Shown: one piece after another, positions 19,253-28,165 of the stretch
How positions within the stretch are numbered: the first letter of the stretch is position 1
How the letters are laid out: each line of letters begins with the position of its first letter
From: CAWARU01 sp963805795
GTDB lineage: Bacteria > Pseudomonadota > Gammaproteobacteria > UBA6186 > Azoamicaceae
Reading direction: 5' to 3'
Assembly (NCBI GenBank): GCA_963805795.1
Contig: CAWDVG010000001.1
Span: 372,001-436,000 of the forward strand
DNA length: 64,000 nucleotides
The notes under the pieces: model-generated
What the model saw: the letters and a program-made list of their open reading frames with translations, nothing else
What the model was told of the DNA's origin: nothing
Database searches by the model: none
Translations under genes and position numbers: made by a program

Positions 19253-19972
19253 ATGGTGACTCAAGAAATATTGCCACCACAAGATCCACTACAAGGTCTT
19301 GGACAAGAATTCCAACCGCTAGAGAATGAGCTACAGAATGAACCAACCGAAGAATTGCATGAAAATGATCAATATCTGACTGATAGACTGGGAAAAGTTT
19401 TGCTGTTAATTATTCTCGTATCTGGTACAACGTTATTGTTAATTGCGTTGTTATTTACATTACAAAAATTGCGCAGTCCTGCTCCTCTTTTTTTTAGGGC
19501 TAGCCAGGCAGCCCAGTTGATAGAAGAAATTCCCTTGGATCAAGCTGGGCTAACAGTCAACGTATTATTCAATTGGTTAGTCGAGGGAATGATTTCTGTC
19601 CATTCATTTAATTTTGTGAATTACTCAAGCAAACTCGAAGCGGCAAGAGATTACTTTACCACAGAAGGTTATGAATCATTTAGCCTGTCATTACAAGATA
19701 ATCATGTGGTAGACCGAGTGGTCAATAAAAAATATGTTTTTCGTGCTTATCCAACAGCGGCTCCACAAGTCATCAAAGAAGGGGTGTTAGCAAATCATTA
19801 TTTATGGAAAATAAAATTACCCATGAACTTCCAATATCGTAATGCGACAGAAGGTTTTTTTGAACTGGCGGATTTAACTATATTGGTGGTAAGGGTGCCG
19901 ACAACACAATCTGCTTTTGGCATCAAAATATTAAGATATGAATTAATTTTAAAACGAGGTGGGTATATCTAA
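19253..19972 (+). CDS. IcmL/DotI-family protein, third paralogue
   Basis: A 239-residue relative of IcmL with an added acidic N-terminal extension of about 45 residues (rich in E, Q, L, P), a membrane helix at about residues 49-71, and a periplasmic IcmL domain: NVLFNWLVEGMISVHSFNFV, ARDYFTTEGYESFS, VPTTQSAFGIKILRYEL. The start codon is 8 bases after the previous paralogue, so the two form an operon. Its end faces the end of the dotJ-like gene across a perfect 32-bp palindrome. Confidence 0.82.
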   Translation: MVTQEILPPQDPLQGLGQEFQPLENELQNEPTEELHENDQYLTDRLGKVLLLIILVSGTTLLLIALLFTLQKLRSPAPLFFRASQAAQLIEEIPLDQAGLTVNVLFNWLVEGMISVHSFNFVNYSSKLEAARDYFTTEGYESFSLSLQDNHVVDRVVNKKYVFRAYPTAAPQVIKEGVLANHYLWKIKLPMNFQYRNATEGFFELADLTILVVRVPTTQSAFGIKILRYELILKRGGYI

Positions 19973-19973
19973 A

Positions 19974-20047
19974 GTGGGACCAGGTCTCGATGTGTTGGTG
20001 TGAATGTGGAATTAGATTCACACCAACACATCGAGACCTGGTCCCAC
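19974..20047. repeat. Perfect palindrome with 32-bp arms, between converging icmL paralogue and dotJ-like gene
   Basis: Arms at 19974-20005 and 20016-20047 are exact reverse complements around a 10-base loop; the arm begins GTGGGACCAGGTCTCGATGT. The right arm takes in the last base of the dotJ-like stop codon. It could end transcription from both sides, but a related copy lies upstream of rpsB/map (51431-51500), where a terminator would not be expected, so it is a dispersed repeat. Confidence 0.85.
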
Positions 20048-20247
20048 TACATTGGGTGTATTTCTATTAATTGTCCGTTAGAAGTGGTTGCGAAATATTT
20101 GACTACGGGACGATGTGCATATAGAAAAAAAATAAGCAGGATGAAAGCAAAAATAAGAAATGTCATGACATAGGCAACGGTTAACAACTTTCGAAAACCA
20201 TTGCGATAAAAGAGGTTATGTTCTTGAATATATGCTTTTGTATCCAT
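20047..20247 (-). CDS. icmM: IcmM/DotJ-like short protein
   Basis: A 66-residue protein starting at ATG 20247, four bases after the icmT stop. It has QEHNLFYRNGFRKLL, then one membrane helix (VAYVMTFLIFAFILLIFFLY), then RPVVKYFATTSNGQLIEIHP, and ends. This is the N-terminal third of DotI without the periplasmic domain, the definition of DotJ, which pairs with DotI in the inner membrane. Legionella DotJ is about 94 residues, so this one is short; an alternative is a truncated icmL paralogue. Its place after icmT differs from Legionella, where icmM precedes icmL. Confidence 0.72.
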   Translation of the reverse strand: MDTKAYIQEHNLFYRNGFRKLLTVAYVMTFLIFAFILLIFFLYAHRPVVKYFATTSNGQLIEIHPM

Positions 20248-20251
20248 ATAT

Positions 20252-20512
20252 TTAACTTCTCCACCAAGGCTTTGCAACGCGAAGCGGTCCGGCCAAAAAG
20301 GTTCTTAACCAACGTTTAAAAACAGGCAAAGTGAATTTAAATTTTTCTAGCACAATTAAAAATAATATGACGCAAATCACAACGATAAAAGTCCAGAGGC
20401 GTATATGGAGAAAAAAGAGTAATATGGGTAATGCAGCCAAGGAATCCATGAAATAAAACCGCGGTGTTCTTGCAGAATCTCGCCAACTGGCGTTGCTGTC
20501 TAGTTTAGCCAT
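20252..20512 (-). CDS. icmT: IcmT
   Basis: An 86-residue inner-membrane protein, the length of Legionella IcmT. It begins with NASWRDSARTPRFYFMDSLA, a conserved IcmT opening, followed by two hydrophobic segments (AALPILLFFLHIRLWTF and VICVILFLIVLEKF) and a basic tail. It is 9 bases downstream of dotB, so dotD-dotC-dotB-icmT-dotJ form one minus-strand operon. In Legionella IcmT is needed for effector export and for egress from host cells. Confidence 0.93.
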   Translation of the reverse strand: MAKLDSNASWRDSARTPRFYFMDSLAALPILLFFLHIRLWTFIVVICVILFLIVLEKFKFTLPVFKRWLRTFLAGPLRVAKPWWRS

Positions 20513-20521
20513 TTTTATTTC

Positions 20522-21661
20522 CTATAACCCTGCATCCCTATCTAACATCTTAGCCCTGGCTTCTATAATGCGATATTCTCTCTCTGGCAAAATACCGGCC
20601 TTGAATTTTCTTTCTGCATCTACAATCATGGGTTGGCCTCGTTCTTTTAGCAATTTTCGAGTGCGAGAGGCCAGCAGATCAACCTCTGTGGAGACCAAAA
20701 TATCTCTGACTTCTTCATCGAACACTAAGTATTCACGCAGGGCAACCCGTTTACCATCGGTACTTGGGGCCAGACGTTGCCAAATGACCAGTCTTAAAGT
20801 TTCGATGATATCTAGCGCACGACCATGGCGTTCTTCTGCTGGAAAAGTAGAAATCATTCGTCGCACGGCATCGGCTACGCCATTACTATGGACAGTGGTA
20901 TAGACTGGATGGCCTGTTAATGCAGCATCGATGACGGCAGCAATGGTTTCAACATCTCGAGCTTCACCTACTAAAATTAAACGGGGTTTACGACGTAATG
21001 CATTACGTACCCCAGCTGCAAAGCTAGGAAGATGCCGCGGGATTTCAGCTTGGCTCATAATCGTACTGGGCATTTGTACCATATCATAGACAAATTCAAT
21101 GGGTGCTTCATAGGTGAGCATTTTTCGATGCCCTTCTGGTTGCTCTGCCAGAGATTTAATAATAGAGGCGAGCAAGGTACTTTTACCCGATCCTGTAGGA
21201 CCCGTTACAACCACTGTTCCTTGATCCGGTGCCATGGCTTTAATAATTTCTGGCTCCAGTCCCATTGTTGAGATATCTGGAGGGGTAGTTGGAATCGTAC
21301 GGATAGTAATTTGAATACCATCATGACCTTCTACCTGGCAACCAGTCGCATTCACTCGAAAACGAAAGCGTTCCGTACGGCTGGGACGAATTTCGTAATG
21401 GGTGTCGACGTCCTTACCACTAAAAATTTGTGTGGTTCCGTTGGCACCGTAGATGGCATTTAACATATCACCTACTTCTGTATTGCTGATTTTACGAGTG
21501 GTCACAGGGAATAAATGGCCATGAATTTCGGCCATAATTGTCGTACTGGTTTGAATCGTAATATCAGAAGCCGCCTTATTCACGCAATGTAATAACAGGC
21601 GATCGAGGGTTTCTGTGGTAAAGCGAACGGGTTCATCGGGCAGTAGATGTTCACTACTCAT
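20522..21661 (-). CDS. dotB: DotB, VirB11/PilT-like secretion ATPase
   Basis: A 379-residue hexameric cytoplasmic ATPase (Legionella 377). Walker A VVTGPTGSGKSTLLAS is at about residue 150, the Asp box and Walker B (LILVGEARDVETI) at about residue 222, and the His box (GHPVYTTVHSNGVADAVRRM) near residue 250. DotB docks on the DotO ring at the inner membrane. The start overlaps the end of dotC by 8 bases. Confidence 0.97.
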   Translation of the reverse strand: MSSEHLLPDEPVRFTTETLDRLLLHCVNKAASDITIQTSTTIMAEIHGHLFPVTTRKISNTEVGDMLNAIYGANGTTQIFSGKDVDTHYEIRPSRTERFRFRVNATGCQVEGHDGIQITIRTIPTTPPDISTMGLEPEIIKAMAPDQGTVVVTGPTGSGKSTLLASIIKSLAEQPEGHRKMLTYEAPIEFVYDMVQMPSTIMSQAEIPRHLPSFAAGVRNALRRKPRLILVGEARDVETIAAVIDAALTGHPVYTTVHSNGVADAVRRMISTFPAEERHGRALDIIETLRLVIWQRLAPSTDGKRVALREYLVFDEEVRDILVSTEVDLLASRTRKLLKERGQPMIVDAERKFKAGILPEREYRIIEARAKMLDRDAGL

Positions 21662-22538
21662 TAGGTGTTATCTCGGTTTTCCAGGCCCGGCCATCATTTT
21701 GTAAGGCTGGGAAGGCCGTAATACGTAAAACGCGATCATTGACGGTTAAATCCGATCCGCCACCGGTAATGCCGAGATCAGTTTCTGCCACAAAAGGTGG
21801 GCTTACCATACATTGGGCTAATAAGGTGCGATAACGAATCATACCATCTAGGTCTCTTTTCAAACGTCCTATATTTTCTCTAAAGATAGTATCCGCTTGC
21901 TGGATACCGCAACACCAACCTTCATCTACAAATTTTTTCCATAATATTCTTTCGGCCTGGCTTCTTGGGAGTAGGCTGAAATCTGGGGTTCCTGGAGGAG
22001 TATAGGACATCCATAAGTAATCTCGCCAGGTGGGCGCTAGTGTCACAAACTTGGCTTGGCGTTCAATTTTATAAGTTCTATCAGCAATACGAATGGCATC
22101 GTTGCCGGACAGTTGCAGGGTATTTCTAGCTTCTGTGAGTACAGGAGGTAATACATTTTTATCTAGTAACATCGCATTAAAGTTGAAAACACGATTCAGT
22201 AATTTTTCATTTCGCAATAAAAGTTTATTAAGTTCACAGGAGCGAAAAGCCAATCCGCCTCGTGCGCCGATACTTAAAGCCGTATCTTGTAAAGATTGAA
22301 AACGAATAGCCCCAATGTTTTTATTGCCTCTAAGGGCCGGTTTGGCACAAAGATCTTCCAACTCTGCGCAAAATGGAGGTATTTCACTGCATTCAGTTGG
22401 TTTTGCGCAGAAATTACAACCATTTATAAACAAAAGGGGAAACAACAGAACAAGTAATGAAAAAAACGAAAAACATTTTTTAAATTTCTTAAATTGGATG
22501 AATAGTATAATTAAAAAATTGAATATCAGCCTCATCAC
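21654..22538 (-). CDS. dotC: DotC, outer-membrane lipoprotein of the core complex
   Basis: About 294 residues (Legionella 303). The lipobox is LLFINGC near residue 41, so the annotated start gives an overlong leader; a start closer to the second hydrophobic run is possible, but no in-frame ATG is there. The mature part contains ALSIGARGGLAFRS, TYKIERQAKFVTLAPTWRDYLWM and EGWCCGIQQADTIFRENIGRL, conserved in DotC. It cooperates with DotD to place DotH in the outer membrane. Confidence 0.95.
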   Translation of the reverse strand: MMRLIFNFLIILFIQFKKFKKCFSFFSLLVLLFPLLFINGCNFCAKPTECSEIPPFCAELEDLCAKPALRGNKNIGAIRFQSLQDTALSIGARGGLAFRSCELNKLLLRNEKLLNRVFNFNAMLLDKNVLPPVLTEARNTLQLSGNDAIRIADRTYKIERQAKFVTLAPTWRDYLWMSYTPPGTPDFSLLPRSQAERILWKKFVDEGWCCGIQQADTIFRENIGRLKRDLDGMIRYRTLLAQCMVSPPFVAETDLGITGGGSDLTVNDRVLRITAFPALQNDGRAWKTEITPNE

Positions 22539-22589
22539 ATTCTATACCTTATAAAAAACCTTATAAAAATAAAACCTCTTAAGCAATAT

Positions 22590-23123
22590 TTAAGCAATAT
22601 ATCTTAGCTCTATGACACGAGAACAGGGAAATACCACAATATGAGCTCGTCTAGCCACCTGGAAACTCGCATTTTGTAAAATTTCAGCAATGACACCTCG
22701 TTTAGCAGTAATGGTAACAATAATCGGTATAGCGGGTTCGTTCCCCAGAACCTTAACACGATAGTCTGTCATCGCAGCGATTTTTTCTACAAGGGGACCA
22801 ATAGGACCCGTCCAATCGATGTCAGCGGTATTACCCATACCCCCTTCGGGTGTAATCAGTGGGGCTGTTAACAATACTGGTGGGCTATCTGACTCTTTTG
22901 CTGCTGCTAAAACAAAAAGCGATCTTTCAATCGATTTTGCCGCGGTCGTTAATTGGCCTTCGACAGAGCAGGCAGCGATGGGGTCATATTCGGGCTCACA
23001 TACCTCACCGCAGGGAAGTTTGGGTGGGCAAGGTTCGGGTGAAAAAATCGGCTGCTTCAGCATGGTACAGCCTGTTAGGGAAGACAAAAATAAAGGGATA
23101 CAGAACAAAAGTAAAATACGCAT
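22590..23123 (-). CDS. dotD: DotD, outer-membrane lipoprotein of the core complex
   Basis: Start at ATG 23123 (12 bases inside the longest frame) gives a lipoprotein signal MRILLLFCIPLFLSSLTGC. The rest has a cysteine-rich linker (PCPPKLPCGEVCEPEYD) and a DotD periplasmic domain of the secretin N1-like type: DIDWTGPIGPLVEKIAAMTDYRVK and RGVIAEILQNASFQVARRA. First gene of the dotDCB-icmT operon, divergent from icmS. Confidence 0.95.
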   Translation of the reverse strand: MRILLLFCIPLFLSSLTGCTMLKQPIFSPEPCPPKLPCGEVCEPEYDPIAACSVEGQLTTAAKSIERSLFVLAAAKESDSPPVLLTAPLITPEGGMGNTADIDWTGPIGPLVEKIAAMTDYRVKVLGNEPAIPIIVTITAKRGVIAEILQNASFQVARRAHIVVFPCSRVIELRYIA

Positions 23124-23296
23124 GTGATTATCCAAAAGTAAAATATCGTCTGATTCATCATTGAAGCAATGGAGCTCATAACTGTCAACTAAAAAATATG
23201 TTAAAAGAGGTCAGCAAGACTAAATTCGACTAAAATGTTAAGATACTCGCTTTGAAATAAATAAAGTAGAGGTTCTGTGTAAGTGAGGGACATATT

Positions 23297-23635
23297 TTGG
23301 ATATCACGAAGCAATTAAGTGGGATTGCTGCTGCCATGGGATGTCAGTACCTGGTAAAAGGTGAACCCATTCCATATGAGAAAGTATTTTCACCGACTGG
23401 CTTACTTCCAGCAATTATGCGTAGAGCAGACCAATTATGTTCTTTTTGTTTGGGGTATGGTCTAGGTCTAACTTTTGAGCGTTCAGATTCTGCAACATTA
23501 GGAGTCGTTGTACAAATGGATACGGTAACACCGCAAGTTTTAAGATTACTCTGCATTACGGATGTTTTACATGAATTTATGCAGCAAGCGCCTTCCCCAA
23601 CCGCCATTTCTTTAGATGAGTTGATGTTAGACTAA
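23297..23635 (+). CDS. icmS: IcmS, effector adaptor
   Basis: A 112-residue acidic protein starting at TTG behind GTGAGGGA. It matches Legionella IcmS (114) with VFSPTGLLPAIMRRADQLCS, FCLGYGLGLTFE, VTPQVLRLLCITDV and the closing SLDELMLD. IcmS binds IcmW and the DotL C-terminus and recruits a set of effectors. The icmP start codon overlaps its stop (TAATG). No icmQ or icmR lies between icmS and icmP, unlike Legionella (icmS-R-Q-P). Confidence 0.96.
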   Translation: MDITKQLSGIAAAMGCQYLVKGEPIPYEKVFSPTGLLPAIMRRADQLCSFCLGYGLGLTFERSDSATLGVVVQMDTVTPQVLRLLCITDVLHEFMQQAPSPTAISLDELMLD

Positions 23636-24900
23636 TGGCAGGCGGGGGCGGAGGAGCTGCACAAGATCAAGGCAGCAATCAAAATACTTATTTTATTTTA
23701 TGGGTAATGTTGCTCGTTGCTGCTGTTGTTGGAATGATTTGGTATTTTTTCTCAACCCAACTCAAGATATTTTTTATTGGTCTTCGAAAATATGAATTAA
23801 TAGCGATTTATTCTACCATTGCTTTTCTTCCCTATGCCTTTATTCAAAAATATTTTCCTAATTTCCCAGATATTTCGGAAAGGGTTGCCAAGGATTTAAT
23901 GTTGGTGCGTCAAATTGATGCCAACACATTGAATATGGAAATCGCTGAAGTATTAAGCACGGTTGTAGGAGAATACTTACGCGTTCCTATCATTATTATA
24001 TTAATTTGGATGGCCTATTATGTTTACCGGCATCATGTTTTGATGCGTTTTACGAAACGTTATAATACTAAAACTTTGGCAATCCAAGAAACCAAAAATT
24101 GGCCTCAAATTAAAATAGTTAGCAAATTGGATTTGCTTGCTATGGATTTAGATGAGGGCGTTTGGGGGATGTCCATGACCCCGATGCAATATGCGAAAAA
24201 AAATAAATTAATCAATGTGGATTATGCGACGAAAGTAGGTTCCGGTTTTTCTAAAGTACAAGAAGCAGAATTTAAAGTGACCTTGGATCGTGTTCGAGCA
24301 GAACGCGCTATGGGGGCACAACTTGGTCGTCCCTGGCAGGGGGCCGCTGCAATGGCTCCTCATCGACGGGCAATATTTGCAGTCATGGTTGCAAAGGGTT
24401 GTCGCGATAGTAAAAAAGCGCAGCAGTTAGTGTATCAATTGGCAGATTCTGCGGGCGACGGTAATTTGAATTTGACTGGGGCAGATGATTTATGGAAAAA
24501 GCATTATAAGAATAAAGCAGTCGAAAGAATTTGTGCGAATCACGCCTATGAATTTACCGTGATGGCTTCTTTATTACAATTTGCACGTGAAGATGGCGTT
24601 TTGGCTGCAGCCGATTTTCTTTGGGTGAAACCCTTAGATAGACGTTTATGGTTTGTGATCAACAACGTGGGTCGGCAAACGCCTGGGGCAGAAGTAGGGG
24701 GTATTTTTTGTCATTGGTATAATGAATTGGCCTTAAAACGGCCTCTTAGTATGCCAGTTGTTGATGCAGCTGTAGATGCTCTAGAGTTGGCCTTATCTGA
24801 AATCTTATATATACCCGATGATAAAGAACGCGAAGAGATAAAGAAAAAATTAGAAGAGAAGCAGCAGCATGCAGAGTCTGGAGTAGCTGAGGATGAGTGA
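23635..24900 (+). CDS. icmP: IcmP/DotM, coupling complex membrane protein
   Basis: A 421-residue protein (Legionella 376). A glycine-rich start is followed by membrane segments at about residues 22-45, 52-70 and 115-135, then a cytosolic DotM domain: LIWMAYYVYRHHVLMRFTKRYNT, DLDEGVWGMSMTPMQYAKK, RRAIFAVMVAKGCRDSKKA and TPGAEVGGIFCHWYNE. DotM binds DotL and recruits effectors with glutamate-rich signals in Legionella. The C-terminus is charged (KEREEIKKKLEEKQQ). A 170-base gap with a dispersed repeat separates it from icmO. Confidence 0.95.
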   Translation: MAGGGGGAAQDQGSNQNTYFILWVMLLVAAVVGMIWYFFSTQLKIFFIGLRKYELIAIYSTIAFLPYAFIQKYFPNFPDISERVAKDLMLVRQIDANTLNMEIAEVLSTVVGEYLRVPIIIILIWMAYYVYRHHVLMRFTKRYNTKTLAIQETKNWPQIKIVSKLDLLAMDLDEGVWGMSMTPMQYAKKNKLINVDYATKVGSGFSKVQEAEFKVTLDRVRAERAMGAQLGRPWQGAAAMAPHRRAIFAVMVAKGCRDSKKAQQLVYQLADSAGDGNLNLTGADDLWKKHYKNKAVERICANHAYEFTVMASLLQFAREDGVLAAADFLWVKPLDRRLWFVINNVGRQTPGAEVGGIFCHWYNELALKRPLSMPVVDAAVDALELALSEILYIPDDKEREEIKKKLEEKQQHAESGVAEDE

Positions 24901-24921
24901 ATATGAATTACCAATGTCTAT

Positions 24922-25050
24922 ACCCTTCGCCTTTCAAGCTGCGACTGTGTTGCCTGCGAAGATATTGCCTGCTCACATACTAATTTGTATGCTGCGCTGC
25001 AAACCTTCACAGGCGCCTTGTCGCAACTTGAAATGCTTTGGGTATATATT
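24922..25050. repeat. Dispersed repeat of about 130 bp, inverted copy, between icmP and icmO
   Basis: This is the reverse-complement copy of the block at 17568-17700: it opens TACCCTTCGCCTTTCAAGCT and closes CAAGTTGCGG-like sequence with TTTGGGTATA on the same strand (AACTTGAAATGCTTTGGGTA). The interior has small indels against the other copy. The open frame across it (about 67 codons) matches the spurious N-terminal extension of icmK and is not a gene. Confidence 0.75.
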
Positions 25051-25092
25051 CATGTATATATTCGAAAGAATGGATTTTAGAGGAAGGTCCAT

Positions 25093-27939
25093 ATGATTCG
25101 TGGGGTTGATTCCCGACATGAACAATCTGCTCGGCAATTAGCAAGGGATACAAGGCCTCTTGGTACTCGTATCGCCGAGGGTCTCGCTAAGCCCATGGTT
25201 GTGATATTGGTTTGTATTTGTTCGGCCGTCATGACTCTCATATACCCGATGGCTGCAGATTTTGTGCTCGTGGTTTCGCTTGCGCTTTTTGCTTTTGCGA
25301 TGACAAGACCCACTGCACTTCCTTTTCGTATTCCTAAAACCGCCAATATGAAAGATTATAATGATCCGCAACCAGGTAGCAACAAACCAAAAATGGGAGA
25401 AGGAATTTCTTTTTTTGGAAATGATAGGACTACCCGCGAAGAGCTTTGGTTTTCTAATGATGATATGCGAACTCACATCTTAATTTTTGGTTCAACCGGT
25501 AGTGGTAAAACGGAAGCCTTGGTCTCGATTGCTTATAATTCTTTAGTGCAAGGCAGTGGTTTTATTTATATCGATGGTAAAGGTGATAATCAGTTTATTT
25601 GCTAAAGTATTTTCCATGGTTCGCAGCATGGGTCGAGAAGATGATATGTTATTAATCAATTTCATGACAGGCGCCCGAGATATTATTGGTCCACAAAAAA
25701 CCCGTCTTTCAAATACCATGAATCCTTTTGCTCGTGGTTCATCCAGTATGTTATCTCAGTTGGTGGTGAGTTTGATGTCGAGCGGCAAGCAAGGAGGCGG
25801 TGACGATGATATGTGGAAAGGTCGTGCCATTAACTTTGTTGAAGCATTGATGAGAGTTTTAGTGTAATGCGAGATGCGGGCATATTTTATTGGATGCGAA
25901 TACTATTCGAGATTATTTTATTTTAGAAAAACTTAGAAGCAATGGTGATTGATAAACGTTTTCCAATTGATGATAGTAACAGTGTTCCTTTAGATTGATT
26001 TACCGCCGACAGATTTTAGAACCTATTAATGACTATATTAATAACTTGCCGGGTTATAATCGTCAAAAAAAAGGAAAACAAGGTTCGTCAAGTGCGAGAA
26101 CAACATGGATTTATTACCATGCAATTAACTCGTGTATTTGGTTCGTTAGCAGATACTTATGGTCATATTATTCGTACCAATTTAGCAGAAGTTGATTTAA
26201 AAGATGTGGTATTAAATCGACGAATTTTGGTGGTATTATTGCCTGCTTTAGAAAAATCTCCGGAAGAATTATCCAATCTTAGGTAAAGTGATTATTGCTT
26301 CACTTAAAAGCCATGATGGCAGCAGGATTAGGTGATGAAGTCGAAGGTGATTATCGCGATGTAATCTTAGCGCAAACCAACCAATGCTCCTTCACCTTAT
26401 GTATGCATTATGGATGAGTATGGTTATTATGCAGTAAAAGGATTTGCAGTGGTGCCTGCTCAAGCTCGTTCCTTAGGATTTTCTGCTATTTTTGCGGGAC
26501 AAGATTTACCTGCTTTCCAAAAAGCTTCAAAAGAAGAAGCCGCTTCCATTGGTGCAAACAGTAATATTAAAATTTGTATGAAATTAGAAGATCCGCAAGA
26601 AACTTGGGAATTTTTTAATAAAGTGGCGGGTGAAACTTATGTCACCAATGTCAGTGGTTTCCAAATGGATGCGGGTAGTATGACCATGAATTATATGGAT
26701 ACCCGCAGTGCTTCGGTTGAAAAACGACAGCGTATTGATTTATTAGATTTAAAAGATCAACGTCAAGGTGAAGCGCATATCTTTTTTAAATCTAAAATTG
26801 TTCGGGCAGAAATGTTTTTTGCTTCACCGAAGCCCGTGAAAAAGATGCGTTTGAATCAATTTTTAAAAGTTGAGCCGCCGAGTGAGCATAAGCTTGTTGA
26901 TATCGATAAGCGTTTGAAACGTTTTCAACAAGTATTTGCCAATCCCCATTATGAAATGCCTATTCCTTTTGAGAGTGAAGATATTAAGACCATTACCGAA
27001 ACCTTGCAAGGTTCTTTTAATCTAAAACCTTTTGAGCGGGGTATTGCGGCCTTGATCACTCTTTTAGAAAATGAAGTACAAAAACAACGTGATTTAAGTG
27101 TTCCTTATGAAGCGCCTGGTGTTGAAAATGAAATGTCGGCTTTTACCAAGATTTTCGTGATACCATTAGTATTAAGGATGATTGGAGAAGAAAACCAGGA
27201 ATTATTTTCTTTGCCTTTGATTCGTCGTGGCAGTACATTGGAAGAAATGAAGCATATTGAAAGGTTATGTGGAAAATCAGAGCAAGAAGCCTTAAAAATT
27301 GCTTCTAGTGTTATTGCAGATATTGAAAATGCGACACGATTCCCGCCAGAAGTTCATTTTGAAGGTGATGTGGATGCGATGTTAGAAGCCATTAACGATT
27401 TAATTCGATTATATGGTGGGGCGCCTTTTGATCTGGAAACGTTAAAGCATGAAGCAGCTGCAGGGCATTTAGCTGGAATAGGTGGGGTAGCTGGGGGTGA
27501 GGCATTCACTGGTTTTGGTTCTGAATTTGCGGAGCTTCCTGAATTTCCAGAATTAGAGGATTTTAATTTTGATGATATGAATTTTGGTAAAGGATTGCAT
27601 GAAGGCGCGCATGAGGAAGGCGAGGTTGTGGAAGGAGAAGAGGGAGAAGAAGGTCAAGAGATTGAATTTGAAGAGGTAGAAGAGGAATCAGAGGAAGGTG
27701 AGGGTGATGCAGGGGCAGAAGAGAGCGAAGGGGAAGAACATCCTCAGGAATTTGAGCATGAACATGAACATGAATTAGAACATGAACATGAACATGAATT
27801 AGAACATGAGCATGAATTTGAGCATGAGCATGAATTAGAACATGAGCATGAGGAACATCCTGTAGAGCACGAAGTTCATGATGAGCATGAGAAAGGAGAA
27901 CAAGAAGACAAAGAAGAAAAACATGACGATAAAAAATAA
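25093..27939 (+). pseudogene. icmO: IcmO/DotL, type IV coupling ATPase, broken by about ten one-base indels
   Basis: DotL is the VirD4-like ATPase that selects effectors. The N-terminus has two membrane segments (about residues 33-75), then RTHILIFGSTGSGKTEALVS (Walker A, about residue 130). Between 25590 and 26390 the frame breaks about ten times, yet conserved text resumes each time: LFAKVFSMVRSMGREDDMLL, RFPIDDSNS, REQHGFITMQLTRVFGSLAD, ILVVLLPALEKSPEELSNL, then CIMDEYGYYAVKGFAVVPAQ. From 26410 it is intact to 27939. DotL is essential in many Legionella strains, and substitutions are absent, so sequencing error is likelier than decay. The C-terminal 120 residues are Glu-rich and end in His-Glu repeats. 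Confidence 0.9.
27750..27865 (+). repeat. Short tandem His-Glu codon repeat in the icmO 3' end
   Basis: Repeats of CATGAACATGAA and CATGAGCATGAA type encode EHEHEHELEHEHEHELE-like text. Such repeats change length by slippage. The segment lies in the region where Legionella DotL binds IcmS, IcmW and LvgA. Confidence 0.8.
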
Positions 27940-27995
27940 ATAGTTAAGAACAAAAAACACAAAGACAAAGGGAGAAAGACAAACGATATTAAATG

Positions 27996-28101
27996 GGAAG
28001 CGGTGGCCTATCACTATTCCGGGGACGCGTGAATCCATCCATGGAGCTCTCCACCGCGTCCTGCGGTGGACGCCCCGTCATAGTGATAGGCCACCGCTTC
28101 C
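27996..28101. repeat. Compound palindrome with 22-bp outer arms downstream of icmO
   Basis: Outer arms 27996-28017 (GGAAGCGGTGGCCTATCACT...) and 28080-28101 are exact reverse complements. Inside lie smaller hairpins, including CCACCG-7 bases-CGGTGG and TCCATCCATGGA. The interior is GC-rich compared with its surroundings. It looks like a dispersed palindromic element that may also terminate icmO transcription. Confidence 0.7.
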
Positions 28102-28165
28102 TCGCAACGTCAACGTAGACCTTTGCTTTTTATTTGTTCATTATGGTTTTTAATGATAGATGTCA

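Noticed and set aside
24893..25096. 67-codon frame between icmP and icmO
   Set aside because: Lies across the inverted repeat copy and only mirrors the spurious icmK extension.
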